The notes: a model not told the origin generated them from the letters alone. Positions 51,207 to 59,967 are shown, numbered from the stretch's first letter. The stretch: DNA of 64,000 bases from Amycolatopsis mediterranei (GCF_026017845.1 NZ_CP100416.1:9236334-9300333), one strand, 5' to 3'. Translations and numbers: made by a program.

Positions 51207-52076
51207 ATGGCGAACCTCGGCGGCACCTTCACCCTCGGCGGCGAACTTTCCGTGACCCGCATGGGTTACGGCGCCATGCAACTGGCCGGACCCGGTGTGT
51301 GGGGGCCGCCGAAGGACCACGACACCGCCGTCGCCGTGCTGCGGGAAGCCGTCGATCGCGGGGTCACCCACCTCGACACCAGTGACTACTACGGCCCCCA
51401 CACCGTGAACGCCCTGATCAAGGAAGCCCTGCACCCCTACCCCGAATCGCTCGTCATCGTGACGAAGGTGGGGGCGCGGCGGACCGCGGACAAGGCCTGG
51501 CCGCCCGCGCTGTCGGCCGCGGAGCTCACCGAGGCCGTGCACGACAACCTGCGCAACCTCGGCGTCGACGCGCTCGACGTCGTCAACCTGCGGCTCAGCA
51601 ACGCCGCCGGTGACTACCCCGTGCCGATGTCGCTCTCCGAACCGTTCGGGGTGCTCGCCGGACTGCGCGAACAGGGGCTGATCCGGCACCTCGGCGTCAG
51701 CCACGTCAGTGCCGCGCAGCTCGACGAAGCGAAGGCGATCGCGCCCGTCGTCTGCGTGCAGAACCAGTACAACCTCGCCCACCGCGAGAACGACGACCTC
51801 GTCGACAAGTGCGCCGCCGAGGGGATCGCCTTCGTGCCCTACTTCCCGCTCGGCGGGTTCAGCCCGCTGCAGTCCGGGCTGCTCGACGACTGCGCCGCGC
51901 GGGTGGGTGCCACGCCGATGCAGGTCGCGCTCGCCTGGCTGCTGCAGCGGTCGCCGTCGATGCTGCTGATCCCCGGGACGTCGTCGCCAGGGCACCTGCG
52001 GGAGAACCTCGCCGCCGCCGATCTCGAACTGCCCGCCGACGTTCTCGCCGATCTGGACCGGATCGGCGCCGCCTGA
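51207..52076 (+). CDS. Aldo/keto reductase (PdxI/YdbC-like)
   Basis: 289 residues from ATG 51207 with AAGGAG 5 nt upstream. TIM barrel with the AKR residues Asp and Tyr in THLDTSDYYGPHTVN and Lys in VIVTKVGAR; NADPH-site segments LLIPGTSSPGHLRENL. The usual active-site His is replaced in DVVNLRLSNA, which is the pattern of the PdxI/YdbC branch that reduces pyridoxal. Cytosolic single gene, possibly with the following small gene (43 nt gap). Confidence 0.88.
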   Translation: MANLGGTFTLGGELSVTRMGYGAMQLAGPGVWGPPKDHDTAVAVLREAVDRGVTHLDTSDYYGPHTVNALIKEALHPYPESLVIVTKVGARRTADKAWPPALSAAELTEAVHDNLRNLGVDALDVVNLRLSNAAGDYPVPMSLSEPFGVLAGLREQGLIRHLGVSHVSAAQLDEAKAIAPVVCVQNQYNLAHRENDDLVDKCAAEGIAFVPYFPLGGFSPLQSGLLDDCAARVGATPMQVALAWLLQRSPSMLLIPGTSSPGHLRENLAAADLELPADVLADLDRIGAA

Positions 52077-52119
52077 TCGCTACGCTGAGCGCTCGGACAG
52101 GCACGAGGACGGAGAAGCC

Positions 52120-52527
52120 GTGGCGCAGTGGGGCGATCTGGTCGCTTACATCAGGGAGTCGTACCGGGTGGTGCGCGACGAACCCGACGAGCTGCGCATC
52201 CGGCTCGTCTTCGGCGACGATCCGGACACCGAGCAGCGCGCCCAGATCGTCGTGATCGCGCGCGAGATCCTCGACCAGCGCGAGGACTGGGTGCAGATCG
52301 CCACGCCGTTCGCCAAGCACGAGGAGGTCGACCTCCTCGAGGTGCTGACCGAGGTCGGCGAGGCGATCGTCGTGGGCGGCCTCGCGGTGATGGGGGAACA
52401 CGTCGTGCTCCGGCACTCGCTGCCGCTGATCAACCTCGACATCAACGAGTTCACCGACCCGCTCGAGCTGGTTGCCGGCGCGGCCGAACTGCTGGAGCAG
52501 CAGTTCACGGGCCGCGACGACTACTGA
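52120..52527 (+). CDS. Small YbjN/CesT-like cytosolic protein
   Basis: 135 residues from GTG 52120. Alternating strands and helices (VAYIRESYRVVRDEPDELRI; QIVVIAREILDQREDWVQIA; GEHVVLRHSLPLINLDINEF; DPLELVAGAAELLEQQF) fit the YbjN/type III chaperone-like fold that occurs widely in actinobacteria with unknown role. Its 3-prime end overlaps the MFS gene by 23 nt on the opposite strand. Confidence 0.72.
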   Translation: MAQWGDLVAYIRESYRVVRDEPDELRIRLVFGDDPDTEQRAQIVVIAREILDQREDWVQIATPFAKHEEVDLLEVLTEVGEAIVVGGLAVMGEHVVLRHSLPLINLDINEFTDPLELVAGAAELLEQQFTGRDDY

Positions 52528-53854
52528 GGTCCGGGGCGCTGCCCTTCTTGCGAGCAGTGAGCGGCACCACCGCCACCGCGGCGGCCACGGCGAGCGCGGC
52601 ACCCAGGCCGAGCGCCGCGGCCGCCGTGCCGGTGCCGAGGTAGAGGCCGCCGAGCAGGGCGACGCCCAGGGTGCCGCCGAGCTGCTGCACCGCGTTGAGC
52701 AGCCCGGCGGCCGAGCCGGTCTCGTGCGGCCGCACCCGGTCCAGGGCCGCGGTGAAGAACGGCACCGTGAACGTCCCCATCCCGAGCCCGCACAGCGCCA
52801 GCGCCCACGGGTAGGCACCCACCCCGCCGGCTTCCATCGCGAGGACGCCGGTCACCAGGAGGGCCAGCCCGGCGAACATCACGCGCGAGCCGAACTTCGG
52901 CACCAGCCGGGCGCCGGCGACGTACGACGACACCGCGAGCCCCGCCGAGAGCGGCAGCAGCGTCAGGCCGGCGGTGCGGACGTCGGCGCCGGACCCGAGC
53001 TGGAGCTGCATCGGCACCACCTGCATCAGGCCGGTCATCACCGCGAAGAACAGCAGTGAACCGGCGAGCGCCGCCGGGAAGCCGCGGTGGGCGAACAGGC
53101 TCGGCTCGACCAGCGGCGCGGCCGCGCGGCGCTGCTGGAAGCCGAACACGACCAGCAGCACGCCCCCGGCCGCGAGCAGGCCCCAGTCCGTCCCCGCGGG
53201 ATCGATCAGCGGGTAGACGAGCAGCCCGGCCCCGCCGGCGACGAGCAGCGTGCCGGTGACGTCGAGCCGCGGCCGGGTGGCGGCCCGGTCCTCCCGCAGC
53301 AGCCGCGCGGCGAGGAGCACCGCGAGCCCCAGCGGAACGTTCACCAGGAACACCGCCCGCCACGACACCGCCTGCGTCAGCAGCCCGCCGAGCAGCGGCC
53401 CGGTGACCGCGGACAGGCCCATCACCGGCCCGATGGTGCCCAGCGCCTTGGCGAGTTCGGCGCCGTCGAAGAGGGCGCGGATGAGGCCGATGGTCTGCGG
53501 GATGATCAGTGCCGCGGCCGCGCCCTGCACCGCGCGGGCCCCGATCAGCAGCCCGGCGTCCGGGGCGGCCGCACAGGCCAGCGACGCCAGCACGAAGCCC
53601 GCCACGCCGATGCGGAAGGTCCGGGCCCGGCCGAAGATGTCGCCGAGCCGGCCGCCGGTGATGAGGAAAGCGGCGAAGGGGAGCGTGTAGGCCGCGCTGA
53701 ACCAGGGGATGTCGGCGGCCGGGCCGGGCAGGTCGGCGTGGATGGCCGGGCCGGCGACCTGCACGATCGTGGCGTCGAGCAGGTTCATCGCCTCGGCGAC
53801 GAGCAGCACGGCCAGTGCGGCCCAGCGCCGCCGGTAACGCGTGGTGGTCGGCAA
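52505..53854 (-). CDS. DHA2-family drug/H+ antiporter (14 helices)
   Basis: 449 residues from TTG 53854, where AAGGAG lies 7 nt upstream; GTG 53881 is in frame without a ribosome site. Features include motif A GGRLGDIFGRAR, motif C GPVMGLSAVTGPLLGGLL and motif D1 LDATIVQVAGPAI. The EmrB/QacA branch exports lipophilic cations, antibiotics or siderophores. It is divergent from a double-domain AsnC regulator across about 110 bp, a likely substrate-responsive repressor. Confidence 0.93.
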   Translation of the reverse strand: MPTTTRYRRRWAALAVLLVAEAMNLLDATIVQVAGPAIHADLPGPAADIPWFSAAYTLPFAAFLITGGRLGDIFGRARTFRIGVAGFVLASLACAAAPDAGLLIGARAVQGAAAALIIPQTIGLIRALFDGAELAKALGTIGPVMGLSAVTGPLLGGLLTQAVSWRAVFLVNVPLGLAVLLAARLLREDRAATRPRLDVTGTLLVAGGAGLLVYPLIDPAGTDWGLLAAGGVLLVVFGFQQRRAAAPLVEPSLFAHRGFPAALAGSLLFFAVMTGLMQVVPMQLQLGSGADVRTAGLTLLPLSAGLAVSSYVAGARLVPKFGSRVMFAGLALLVTGVLAMEAGGVGAYPWALALCGLGMGTFTVPFFTAALDRVRPHETGSAAGLLNAVQQLGGTLGVALLGGLYLGTGTAAAALGLGAALAVAAAVAVVPLTARKKGSAPDLSSRRGP

Positions 53855-53963
53855 GGGTGTCTCCTTTCGTTCGGTGCCCACCCTGACGACTCGGTCACTT
53901 CTCGTTCCACCTTTCAGCTCTAGTTAGCGGATTTCTTCCGTCTCATGCGGTTCAATGAGGAAT

Positions 53964-54911
53964 ATGACCACACTGGACGCCGTCGATCGCGCGCTGATCC
54001 ACGCGCTGCACATCGACGGCCGGGCGCCGTTCACGAAGATCGGCGACGTCCTCGGCGTCTCGACGCAGACGGTGGCGCGGCGCTACCGGCGTCTTCGGGC
54101 GGAGGCGGCGCTGCGCGTCGTCGGCCTGCCGGACCCGCAGCGGGCGGGGCAGGCCGAGTGGATGGTCCGCCTGACGGCGACGCCGCACACGGCACAGGAC
54201 CTCGCCCAGGCGCTGGCCCGCCGCGCCGACACGGCGTGGATCAAGCTGATGTCGGGCGGCACGGAGATCTGCGTGAACGTGCACACGCCGGCCGCGAGCG
54301 ACCACGCGCTGCTGCTGCGGGACATCCCGCGCACGGCGAGCATCACGGCGGTCTCGGCGCACCAGCTGCTGCACCGCTACTTCGGCGGCCCGACGGCGTG
54401 GCTCGGCCGGGCGAACGCCCTCGACGCGGCCCAGATCGCGGCCCTCACGCCGGTGCACGCGGGCCCGGGCAAGCCGCTGACCGCCGACGACGACGCCCTG
54501 ATGGCGGCGCTGCAGCGCGACGGCCGAGCGGGCCTGGCCGAATTGGCCACGGCGACCGGCTGGTCGGCGGCGACCGTCGCGCGCCGCCTGGCCGACCTCC
54601 AGGCGGGCGGCACGGTGTTCTTCGACCTGGAGATCGCCCCGGAGCCGCTGGGCGTGACGACGCAGGCACTGCTCTGGATGGCGGTGGCGCCGGCCCAGCT
54701 GGACCGGGTGGCCCGGAAGCTGGCGACGCACCCGGAGCTCGCACTGGTCGCCGCGACGACGGGCCCGGCGAACCTGGTCGCGCAGGCGCTTTGCCCGGAC
54801 GCGGCCGCGCTGCACCACTACCTGACCCACCGGCTCGGGGCGCTGGACGCCATCCGGACCCTGGAGACGGCGCCGGTGCTGCGGACCGTCAAGGCGGCCG
54901 CCTCGCGATGA
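53964..54911 (+). CDS. Double Lrp/AsnC-family regulator
   Basis: 315 residues from ATG 53964 (ATG 53955 is three codons upstream). It is two AsnC units in tandem: HTH-1 LDAVDRALIHALHIDGRAPF / LGVSTQTVARRYRRL with a RAM-like segment to about 150, then HTH-2 DDDALMAALQRDGRAGLAEL / TGWSAATVARRLADL and a second ligand-binding half ending VLRTVKAAASR. Such fused forms are common in actinobacteria and behave like pre-assembled dimers. Divergence from the DHA2 exporter suggests it controls that gene. Confidence 0.9.
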   Translation: MTTLDAVDRALIHALHIDGRAPFTKIGDVLGVSTQTVARRYRRLRAEAALRVVGLPDPQRAGQAEWMVRLTATPHTAQDLAQALARRADTAWIKLMSGGTEICVNVHTPAASDHALLLRDIPRTASITAVSAHQLLHRYFGGPTAWLGRANALDAAQIAALTPVHAGPGKPLTADDDALMAALQRDGRAGLAELATATGWSAATVARRLADLQAGGTVFFDLEIAPEPLGVTTQALLWMAVAPAQLDRVARKLATHPELALVAATTGPANLVAQALCPDAAALHHYLTHRLGALDAIRTLETAPVLRTVKAAASR

Positions 54912-55053
54912 GGGGTGTGCGGATGGTCGGCGATGGTGTTTTGGTGCAGGTCAGGGGCGGTTTCCGCTGGGGTTGGACCTCGCCGGACGGTGCCCCGGAC
55001 GCGGAAGCCGAACCGCAAGTGACCACCCAGGCCACCGGCAGCCCTGCCGTGTC

Positions 55054-55230
55054 CTAAGTGGACTTGACGTCGACCAGGTGGTCCAGCATGCCGCGGACGG
55101 CTTCGAACTCCCGGGCCTCCTGGCGGCAGTCCGGGCACGCCTCGAGGTGCCGCTCCACCCGGGCCGTCTCGGCGGCGTCGAGCAACCCCAGGCTGTACGC
55201 CCCGAGGTCGGTCCGGTCGTACCGGCCCAT
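55054..55230 (-). CDS. Minimal zinc-finger anti-sigma factor-like protein
   Basis: 58 residues from ATG 55230. H28-x3-C32-x2-C35 in VERHLEACPDCRQ is the ZAS/zf-HC2 signature of anti-sigma factors, preceded by LGAYSLGLLDAAETA. Full anti-sigma factors continue with a membrane helix; this one ends after the ZAS domain (LDHLVDVKST), so it is either a soluble form or a truncated gene. No sigma factor gene is adjacent. Confidence 0.7.
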   Translation of the reverse strand: MGRYDRTDLGAYSLGLLDAAETARVERHLEACPDCRQEAREFEAVRGMLDHLVDVKST

Positions 55231-55544
55231 GGATCGCGTCTCCGTTCCGCGTCCCGTGAAGAACGCCCGCACTGTCCCGATGTCTCCAGGGTCCTGAGCG
55301 GGACGCGCCATCGGCGAAGTTCTACGGTTTTCTACCCGAACGGCCGACAACTTCGGAGGGCGAACAGCCCATGTGAGTGACACCGATGGTCACGCATTTC
55401 ACCCGTCCGAACACGGAACGCTTTTGTGGCACCGACTTCGCCGATTCGGCGTCATGGGTCCCCGGCTCGCTCGTCGGACTGGCGTCGGACCGGGATTTCC
55501 CGGCTTCGACCTGGGCAAGAAGGCGATCCGAAACGAGGAGAGCG
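55231..55544. other. 314-bp divergent spacer
   Basis: Lies between the ZAS protein and the three-helix protein genes. The frame from 55386 into the second gene is open but lacks a ribosome site and family similarity, so I treat it as upstream sequence. No strong hairpin or operator was recognised. Confidence 0.5.
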
Positions 55545-55793
55545 ATGACCGTACGGAGCCACCGGGCGGACGACGTCGTGGACGAGGTCGGGGTGTGGCT
55601 GGCCGGGGAGTTCGCGGGGCGTCTCCCCGCATCGGAGATCGACCGCGTCGTCCGGACGACGCGGCTCGACCTCGAGGGGAGCATCGCGCCGGAGGAGCTC
55701 GGGGAGATGCTCCACCGGCTGGGCCGGGCCAGACTGCAGCGCATCCTGCACGTCGCCCCGACCGTGCAGCTGAGGATTCCGCAAGCGCGGTGA
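55545..55793 (+). CDS. Three-helix-bundle small protein (DUF3562-like)
   Basis: 82 residues from ATG 55545 with GAGGAG 4 nt upstream. Three amphipathic helices can be followed (ADDVVDEVGVWLAGEFAG; PASEIDRVVRTTRLDLEG; PEELGEMLHRLGRARLQRIL). The shape matches the three-helix bundle dimerisation domain family found as stand-alone actinobacterial proteins. No function assigned. Confidence 0.65.
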   Translation: MTVRSHRADDVVDEVGVWLAGEFAGRLPASEIDRVVRTTRLDLEGSIAPEELGEMLHRLGRARLQRILHVAPTVQLRIPQAR

Positions 55794-55945
55794 CGTGCCG
55801 GGCGGGCCACGCGGCTTCGGTGCCGCGTCGCCCGCCCCGCGGCGCGCCCTTCTCCCAGCGCCACTCGAAAGCCCTGGCGCCACGCGAAAGCCCTTCGAAG
55901 GGACGTTCGCGCACAACCCTTGCCCGCGGCGCCCGAGCGACCTTG

Positions 55946-55961
55946 ACTGGACTAGACCAAT
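55946..55961. promoter_or_regulatory. DasR-type operator upstream of the chitinase
   Basis: ACTGGACTAGACCAAT matches the DasR responsive element consensus ACTGGTCTAGACCACT at 14 of 16 positions. It is 113 nt before the chitinase start. DasR, a GlcNAc-6-phosphate-sensitive GntR regulator, represses chitinolytic genes in streptomycetes. Confidence 0.75.
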
Positions 55962-56073
55962 CTGCTCTAGTGACCGGTGTCACGTTCGTCTCGGCCGGAT
56001 GAGCACCCCCCACCCCTCGACGCCGGGCGCCTGCGCGCCCGGGTTCCGTCGTGGCCGAAGGAGTGAGCGAGTC

Positions 56074-57141
56074 TTGAGAAGACGCCTTGTCGCGATCCTG
56101 TCCGCTGTTGCCGCCGTTGCCGGGCTCGTGTTCGGCGCGCCCGCCGTCACCGGGCACGCTTCGCAGGCGGCCGCCGCCTCGTGCAGTGCGCCGAACTGGG
56201 TCGCGGGCCAGTGGTACGACGTCGGCGCCGTCGTGCGGTACACCAACGGTGGCTACTACCGCGCCAAGAACGCCAATCCGGGCTACGACCCCGTCATCAG
56301 CACCTGGTACTGGGAGCCCTACAGCTGTGACGGCGGCGGCAGCACCTGCAGTTACCCGAACTGGGTGGCCGGCCAGTGGTACGACGTCGGCGCGATCGTG
56401 CGCTACACCAACGGCGGTTACTACCGCGCCAAGAACGCCAATCCGGGCTACGACCCCGTCATCAGTACCTGGTACTGGGAGCCGTTCAGCTGCGGCGGCG
56501 GCACCGATCCCGGCAACCCGGGCGCCTTCGTCGTGAGCGAAGCCCAGTTCAACCAGATCTTCCCGGGCCGGAACTCCTTCTACACCTACAGCGGCCTCAC
56601 CGCGGCCCTGTCGGCCTACCCCGGCTTCGCCACCACCGGCAGCGACACCGTGAAGAAGCAGGAAGCCGCGGCCTTCCTCGCCAACGTCGACCACGAAACC
56701 GGCGGTCTCGTCTACATCGTCGAGCAGAACACCGCCAACTACCCGCACTACTGCGACTGGAACCAGCCCTACGGCTGCCCCGCCGGCCAGTCCGCCTACT
56801 ACGGCCGCGGCCCGATCCAGCTCAGCTGGAACTTCAACTACAAGGCCGCCGGTGACGCGCTCGGCATCGACCTGCTCGGCAACCCCTGGCAGGTCGAACA
56901 GAACTCGGCCGTCGCCTGGAAGACCGGGCTCTGGTACTGGAACACCCAGAGCGGCCCCGGCACCATGACCCCGCACAACGCCATGGTCAACGGCCGCGGC
57001 TTCGGCGAAACCATCCGCAGCATCAACGGCTCCATCGAGTGCAACGGCGGCAACCCCGCCCAGGTCGAGAGCCGCGTCTCGAAGTACCGCCAGATCACGT
57101 CGGTCCTCGGCGTCGACCCCGGCGCCAACCTGTACTGCTGA
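56074..57141 (+). CDS. Secreted GH19 chitinase with two tandem CBM5/12 modules
   Basis: 355 residues from TTG 56074 with AAGGAG 10 nt upstream; ATG 55999 is in frame but would bury the signal peptide. Signal sequence LVAILSAVAAVAGLVFGAPA. Two carbohydrate-binding modules (about 40-85 and 95-140) have 43-45 of about 46 residues identical (NWVAGQWYDVGA then YWEPYSC/YWEPFSC). The catalytic domain contains E208 in NVDHETGGLVY, and YYGRGPIQLSWNFNY. It hydrolyses chitin by inverting cleavage, outside the cell. A DasR-type site precedes it and a 15-bp hairpin follows. Confidence 0.95.
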   Translation: MRRRLVAILSAVAAVAGLVFGAPAVTGHASQAAAASCSAPNWVAGQWYDVGAVVRYTNGGYYRAKNANPGYDPVISTWYWEPYSCDGGGSTCSYPNWVAGQWYDVGAIVRYTNGGYYRAKNANPGYDPVISTWYWEPFSCGGGTDPGNPGAFVVSEAQFNQIFPGRNSFYTYSGLTAALSAYPGFATTGSDTVKKQEAAAFLANVDHETGGLVYIVEQNTANYPHYCDWNQPYGCPAGQSAYYGRGPIQLSWNFNYKAAGDALGIDLLGNPWQVEQNSAVAWKTGLWYWNTQSGPGTMTPHNAMVNGRGFGETIRSINGSIECNGGNPAQVESRVSKYRQITSVLGVDPGANLYC

Positions 57142-57146
57142 GCTCG

Positions 57147-57181
57147 GCGGGCGGGCGGGGGTTGCGCCCCCGCCCGCCCGC
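57147..57181. terminator. 15-bp GC hairpin between chitinase and thioesterase
   Basis: GCGGGCGGGCGGGGG (57147-57161) and its exact complement (57167-57181) enclose TTGCG, placed between two convergent genes. Confidence 0.75.
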
Positions 57182-57928
57182 TCAGCCGGCGAGGCGGCCG
57201 GCGATCAGCCGGATGATCGCCGCCGCGTGGTCGTTCAGGTAGAAGTGACCACCCGGGTACGTCTTCAGCTCGAATTCCCCGGACGTCCGCTCCGCCCACT
57301 GCCGGGCCTCGGCCTCGGTGACCTTCGGGTCCTGGTCGCCAACCAGCGCCACGATCGGGCAGCCGACGTCGGGGCCGGGCCGGTAGTGGTAGAGCTCGGC
57401 GGCCTTGTAGTCGCTGCGCAGCGCGGGCAGCACGAGGCTGCGGATGTCTTCGTCGTCCAGCACCGCCGTGTCGGTGCCGCCGAGCCGCTTGACCTCGGCC
57501 AGCAGTGCTTCGTCATCCTTCTCGTGGATCCGCTCGTCTCCGGGCGCCGACGGCCCGCGGCGGCCGGAGACGAACAGGGTCAGCAGCTTCGTGCCCCGCG
57601 CTTCGAGCCGCCGCGCGACCTCGAAGGCCAGGCTGGCACCCATGCTGTGGCCGAAGAACGCCACCCGCCCGGTGGTCTCCAGGGCGAGCACCTCCGCCAG
57701 CCGGTCGGCGAGCACGAACAGGTCGTCCACCGGGGCCTCGGTGTACCGGTCCTGCCGGCCGGGGTACTGCACGGCCAGCACCTCCACCGCGGGCGCGAGC
57801 GCCGCCGAAACGGGGTGGAAGTAGCTCGCCGATCCCCCGGCGTGCGGGAAACACACGAGCCGCGCCGACGCGGACGGCGCGGGGTGGAACCGCCGGACCC
57901 ACTCCGCGGCCTCGAGCGAAATCGTCAT
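57182..57928 (-). CDS. Type II thioesterase (alpha/beta hydrolase)
   Basis: 248 residues from ATG 57928. GrsT-like fold: LVCFPHAGGSASYFHPVSAA, AVQYPGRQDR, nucleophile S95 in FGHSMGASL, acid in VGDQDPKVTEAE and His in YPGGHFYLNDH. These enzymes hydrolyse aberrant acyl groups from NRPS/PKS carrier proteins. No synthase is in the window, so it acts in trans or belongs to a separated cluster. Confidence 0.9.
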   Translation of the reverse strand: MTISLEAAEWVRRFHPAPSASARLVCFPHAGGSASYFHPVSAALAPAVEVLAVQYPGRQDRYTEAPVDDLFVLADRLAEVLALETTGRVAFFGHSMGASLAFEVARRLEARGTKLLTLFVSGRRGPSAPGDERIHEKDDEALLAEVKRLGGTDTAVLDDEDIRSLVLPALRSDYKAAELYHYRPGPDVGCPIVALVGDQDPKVTEAEARQWAERTSGEFELKTYPGGHFYLNDHAAAIIRLIAGRLAG

Positions 57929-58044
57929 GACCCCCAATCTGGCAGGCCGCCGAAGCGGCGTCGACCCCCACCTTCGCAGCCCGCGGCCCGGCAGTCCTCC
58001 GGACGCGGCCGGGAGCCTGCCGGGGCCCGATCAGCGGGGAGACG

Positions 58045-58863
58045 TCACTCCGCCCGCCACAGCGCCGGGACGGCCGGGGGTTCCCAGCCGGGCTGTGCCG
58101 TGTGCGCCTGCAGGCAGACGTACCCGCGGCCGCCGTAGGTGACCCGGGCGCCGGCCGCGTACGCGGTGCCCACCGCCCAGGAGGTGCCCCCGGGCGGGGT
58201 GGCGGAGGTCGGCGTGGGCCGCGTCGACGTCGGCGTCTGCGGGACGTCGAGCACGAAGTCGAAGGCCGCTTCCTTCGCCGAGCCGTTGTCCCGCACGGTC
58301 ATCAGCAGCCGCGCGTCGAAGATCGTGTCGGTGTTGTTGCGCGGCTCGCCTGGGAAGTAGAGCTGCGTGGTCAGGACCGGCCGGCCGGGTGCCTGCACCT
58401 TCACGTGGATGTGCCGGGTGCGGCCCGGGTAAAGGCCCGGCACGATCGTGGACAGCGTGAACGCGCCCTGGGCGTCGGTGTACTGGTGCCCGCGGAAGGT
58501 GTAGCCGGTGTTGTCGTAGGCGCCGTTGACGTCGGCCTGCCAGAAGTCCAGCAGCGCGCGGCCGACCGGCAGGCACGCGCGCCCGAAGACGTAGCCGGTC
58601 ACGGTCAGCCGGGTGCCCTGGGTGCCGGGCGTGACGAGGTTGGTCCGTTCCGGTGAGTTCGGCTTGAAGTACGGCCCCTCGGTCTGCTCCATCGTCGGCT
58701 CGTCGTCGTCGTGGCACGCCGGCGTCAGCTCCGGTGCCGTGCCGCCGACGGCGTTCGCGCGGGCCAGCGCCGGGCCGCCGAACAGCGCGACCGGCGCGGC
58801 GACACCCGCGGCGAGCGCGGCCTTGAGCACCGTCTTGCGGCTGAGCTTGTTCTCCTCGTCCAT
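58045..58863 (-). CDS. Secreted intradiol dioxygenase fused to CBM5/12
   Basis: 272 residues from ATG 58863. A Tat-like signal (KLSRKTVLKAALAAGVAAPV) leads the protein out. Dioxygenase core: TEGPYFKP (Y65), LDFWQADVNGAYDN, RTRHIHVKV with the two iron-binding His, and TTQLYFPGEP. A Thr/Pro linker then joins a C-terminal chitin/cellulose-binding module (SWAVGTAYAAGARVTYGGRG, ending PALWRAE). This matches the architecture reported for a secreted Streptomyces enzyme that binds lignin and cleaves catechols. Preceded on the same strand by an AraC regulator. Confidence 0.9.
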   Translation of the reverse strand: MDEENKLSRKTVLKAALAAGVAAPVALFGGPALARANAVGGTAPELTPACHDDDEPTMEQTEGPYFKPNSPERTNLVTPGTQGTRLTVTGYVFGRACLPVGRALLDFWQADVNGAYDNTGYTFRGHQYTDAQGAFTLSTIVPGLYPGRTRHIHVKVQAPGRPVLTTQLYFPGEPRNNTDTIFDARLLMTVRDNGSAKEAAFDFVLDVPQTPTSTRPTPTSATPPGGTSWAVGTAYAAGARVTYGGRGYVCLQAHTAQPGWEPPAVPALWRAE

Positions 58864-58937
58864 GCCTGCTCCTCGTGGGATCGGGGGATCCCTCGAACGT
58901 AGGCAGCGCACGAGCGGGCGGCGATGGACTGGCTCGG

Positions 58938-59765
58938 TCAGTCGTGGTGCTTCTCCCCGCCGCGCCGGAAGTCACCGGGGCTCAGCCCGGTCTCGCGGCG
59001 GAAGAACCGGCAGAAGTAGGCCGGGTCGGCGAACCCGACGCGGCTCGCGACCTGCCGGACCGTGAGGTCCGTCCGGAGCAGGAACCGCTGCGCCTCCCGG
59101 GTCCGGGCCTCACGTAGCAGCTGCGCGGCCGTGCGGCCGGTCGCGGCCTTCACCGCTTCGGTGAGGTGGCCGGGGGTGACGCCGAGGCGTTCGGCGTGCG
59201 CGCGCACCGACCACGGCCCCGGTCCGGGGCGGCCGGCGAGCCGGACGAACTCCGCCGCCACCGCGCCGGTGGGTGCGGGCGGCGGTGTTCCCAGCAGCCG
59301 GCCCACCCGCACGACCAGGACGTGGACCAGCGCCCGCAGCACCGACTCCGTGCCCGCACCGCCGCGGCGGTATTCGTCCTCCAGGTCGGCGATCAGCCGC
59401 GTGACCCGCGCGTCGGCGTGCTCGTCCAGGTGCAGCCACGGCCGTTCGCTCAGCCGCCGCAGGAGCTCGCGATCGGCCGGGTGGTCGAGGAGGAAGTCGT
59501 CGGTGAACAGCACGACGTGCCCGGTGAGGCCCCGGACGCCGGCCCACTGGTGGACCTGCCCGGGCGCGATGACGCCGAAGTGCGGCGGCCGCAGCGGCCG
59601 GCGCGCGGTGTCGACGACGTGCGCGCCGGTGCCGCCGGTGACGTGGACGAGCTCGTGGAACGTGTGCCGGTGCGGGAAATCCGCGCGGGACAGCGGCCCG
59701 ATCGCGTCGAACGTGCCGACGGCGAACGGGAGCGTGTGCGGGGCGGGCACCTCGAGCCGGTGCAT
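58938..59765 (-). CDS. AraC-family regulator with cupin sensor
   Basis: 275 residues from ATG 59765, chosen for the GGGGGAG ribosome site 6 nt upstream; ATG 59828 is an extension. Cupin-like N-terminus (FPHRHTFHELVHVTGGTGAH) and C-terminal double HTH (AERLGVTPGHLTEAVKAATG; LTVRQVASRVGFADPAYFCR). Placed 74 nt upstream of the intradiol dioxygenase gene on the same strand, so likely its activator, with an aromatic effector (inference). Confidence 0.9.
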   Translation of the reverse strand: MHRLEVPAPHTLPFAVGTFDAIGPLSRADFPHRHTFHELVHVTGGTGAHVVDTARRPLRPPHFGVIAPGQVHQWAGVRGLTGHVVLFTDDFLLDHPADRELLRRLSERPWLHLDEHADARVTRLIADLEDEYRRGGAGTESVLRALVHVLVVRVGRLLGTPPPAPTGAVAAEFVRLAGRPGPGPWSVRAHAERLGVTPGHLTEAVKAATGRTAAQLLREARTREAQRFLLRTDLTVRQVASRVGFADPAYFCRFFRRETGLSPGDFRRGGEKHHD

Positions 59766-59914
59766 CGGCAGCTCCCCCGGCCGCGGAGGCCGGCAGGGCG
59801 TCCCGGGCGGAACCGTCGTACCGCGCATGGCCCGCAAGTCTAAGCCGGTCCCCGCGCGATTCGCCGCTTTTGCCCCGATGATCGCAATCCGATCGTCGGG
59901 TACCGGACAGCAGA

Positions 59915-59945
59915 GCGGGGCTGGTCCACAGTGGACCAGCCCCGC
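59915..59945 (-). terminator. 15-bp perfect hairpin downstream of the thioester adhesin gene
   Basis: GCGGGGCTGGTCCAC (59915-59929) and GTGGACCAGCCCCGC (59931-59945) flank one base. It ends the leftward transcript from 61116. Confidence 0.7.
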
Positions 59946-59967
59946 CCGGTGGTACTGCGTTACCGCG

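Noticed and set aside
54908..55057. 49-codon frame overlapping the stop of the double AsnC gene (ATGA)
   Set aside because: No recognisable sequence and no support beyond the overlap; left out of the gene list.
55386..55544. Upstream extension of the three-helix protein
   Set aside because: No ribosome site at 55386 and the extra residues lack family similarity, while GAGGAG precedes ATG 55545.
57182..57928. Thioesterase as evidence for an NRPS/PKS cluster
   Set aside because: No carrier protein, adenylation, ketosynthase or other biosynthetic domain was found in the window.
59915..59945. TGGTCCAC-GTGGACCA hairpin as a DasR site
   Set aside because: Spacing and centre do not match the dre consensus, and its position after a gene fits a terminator.
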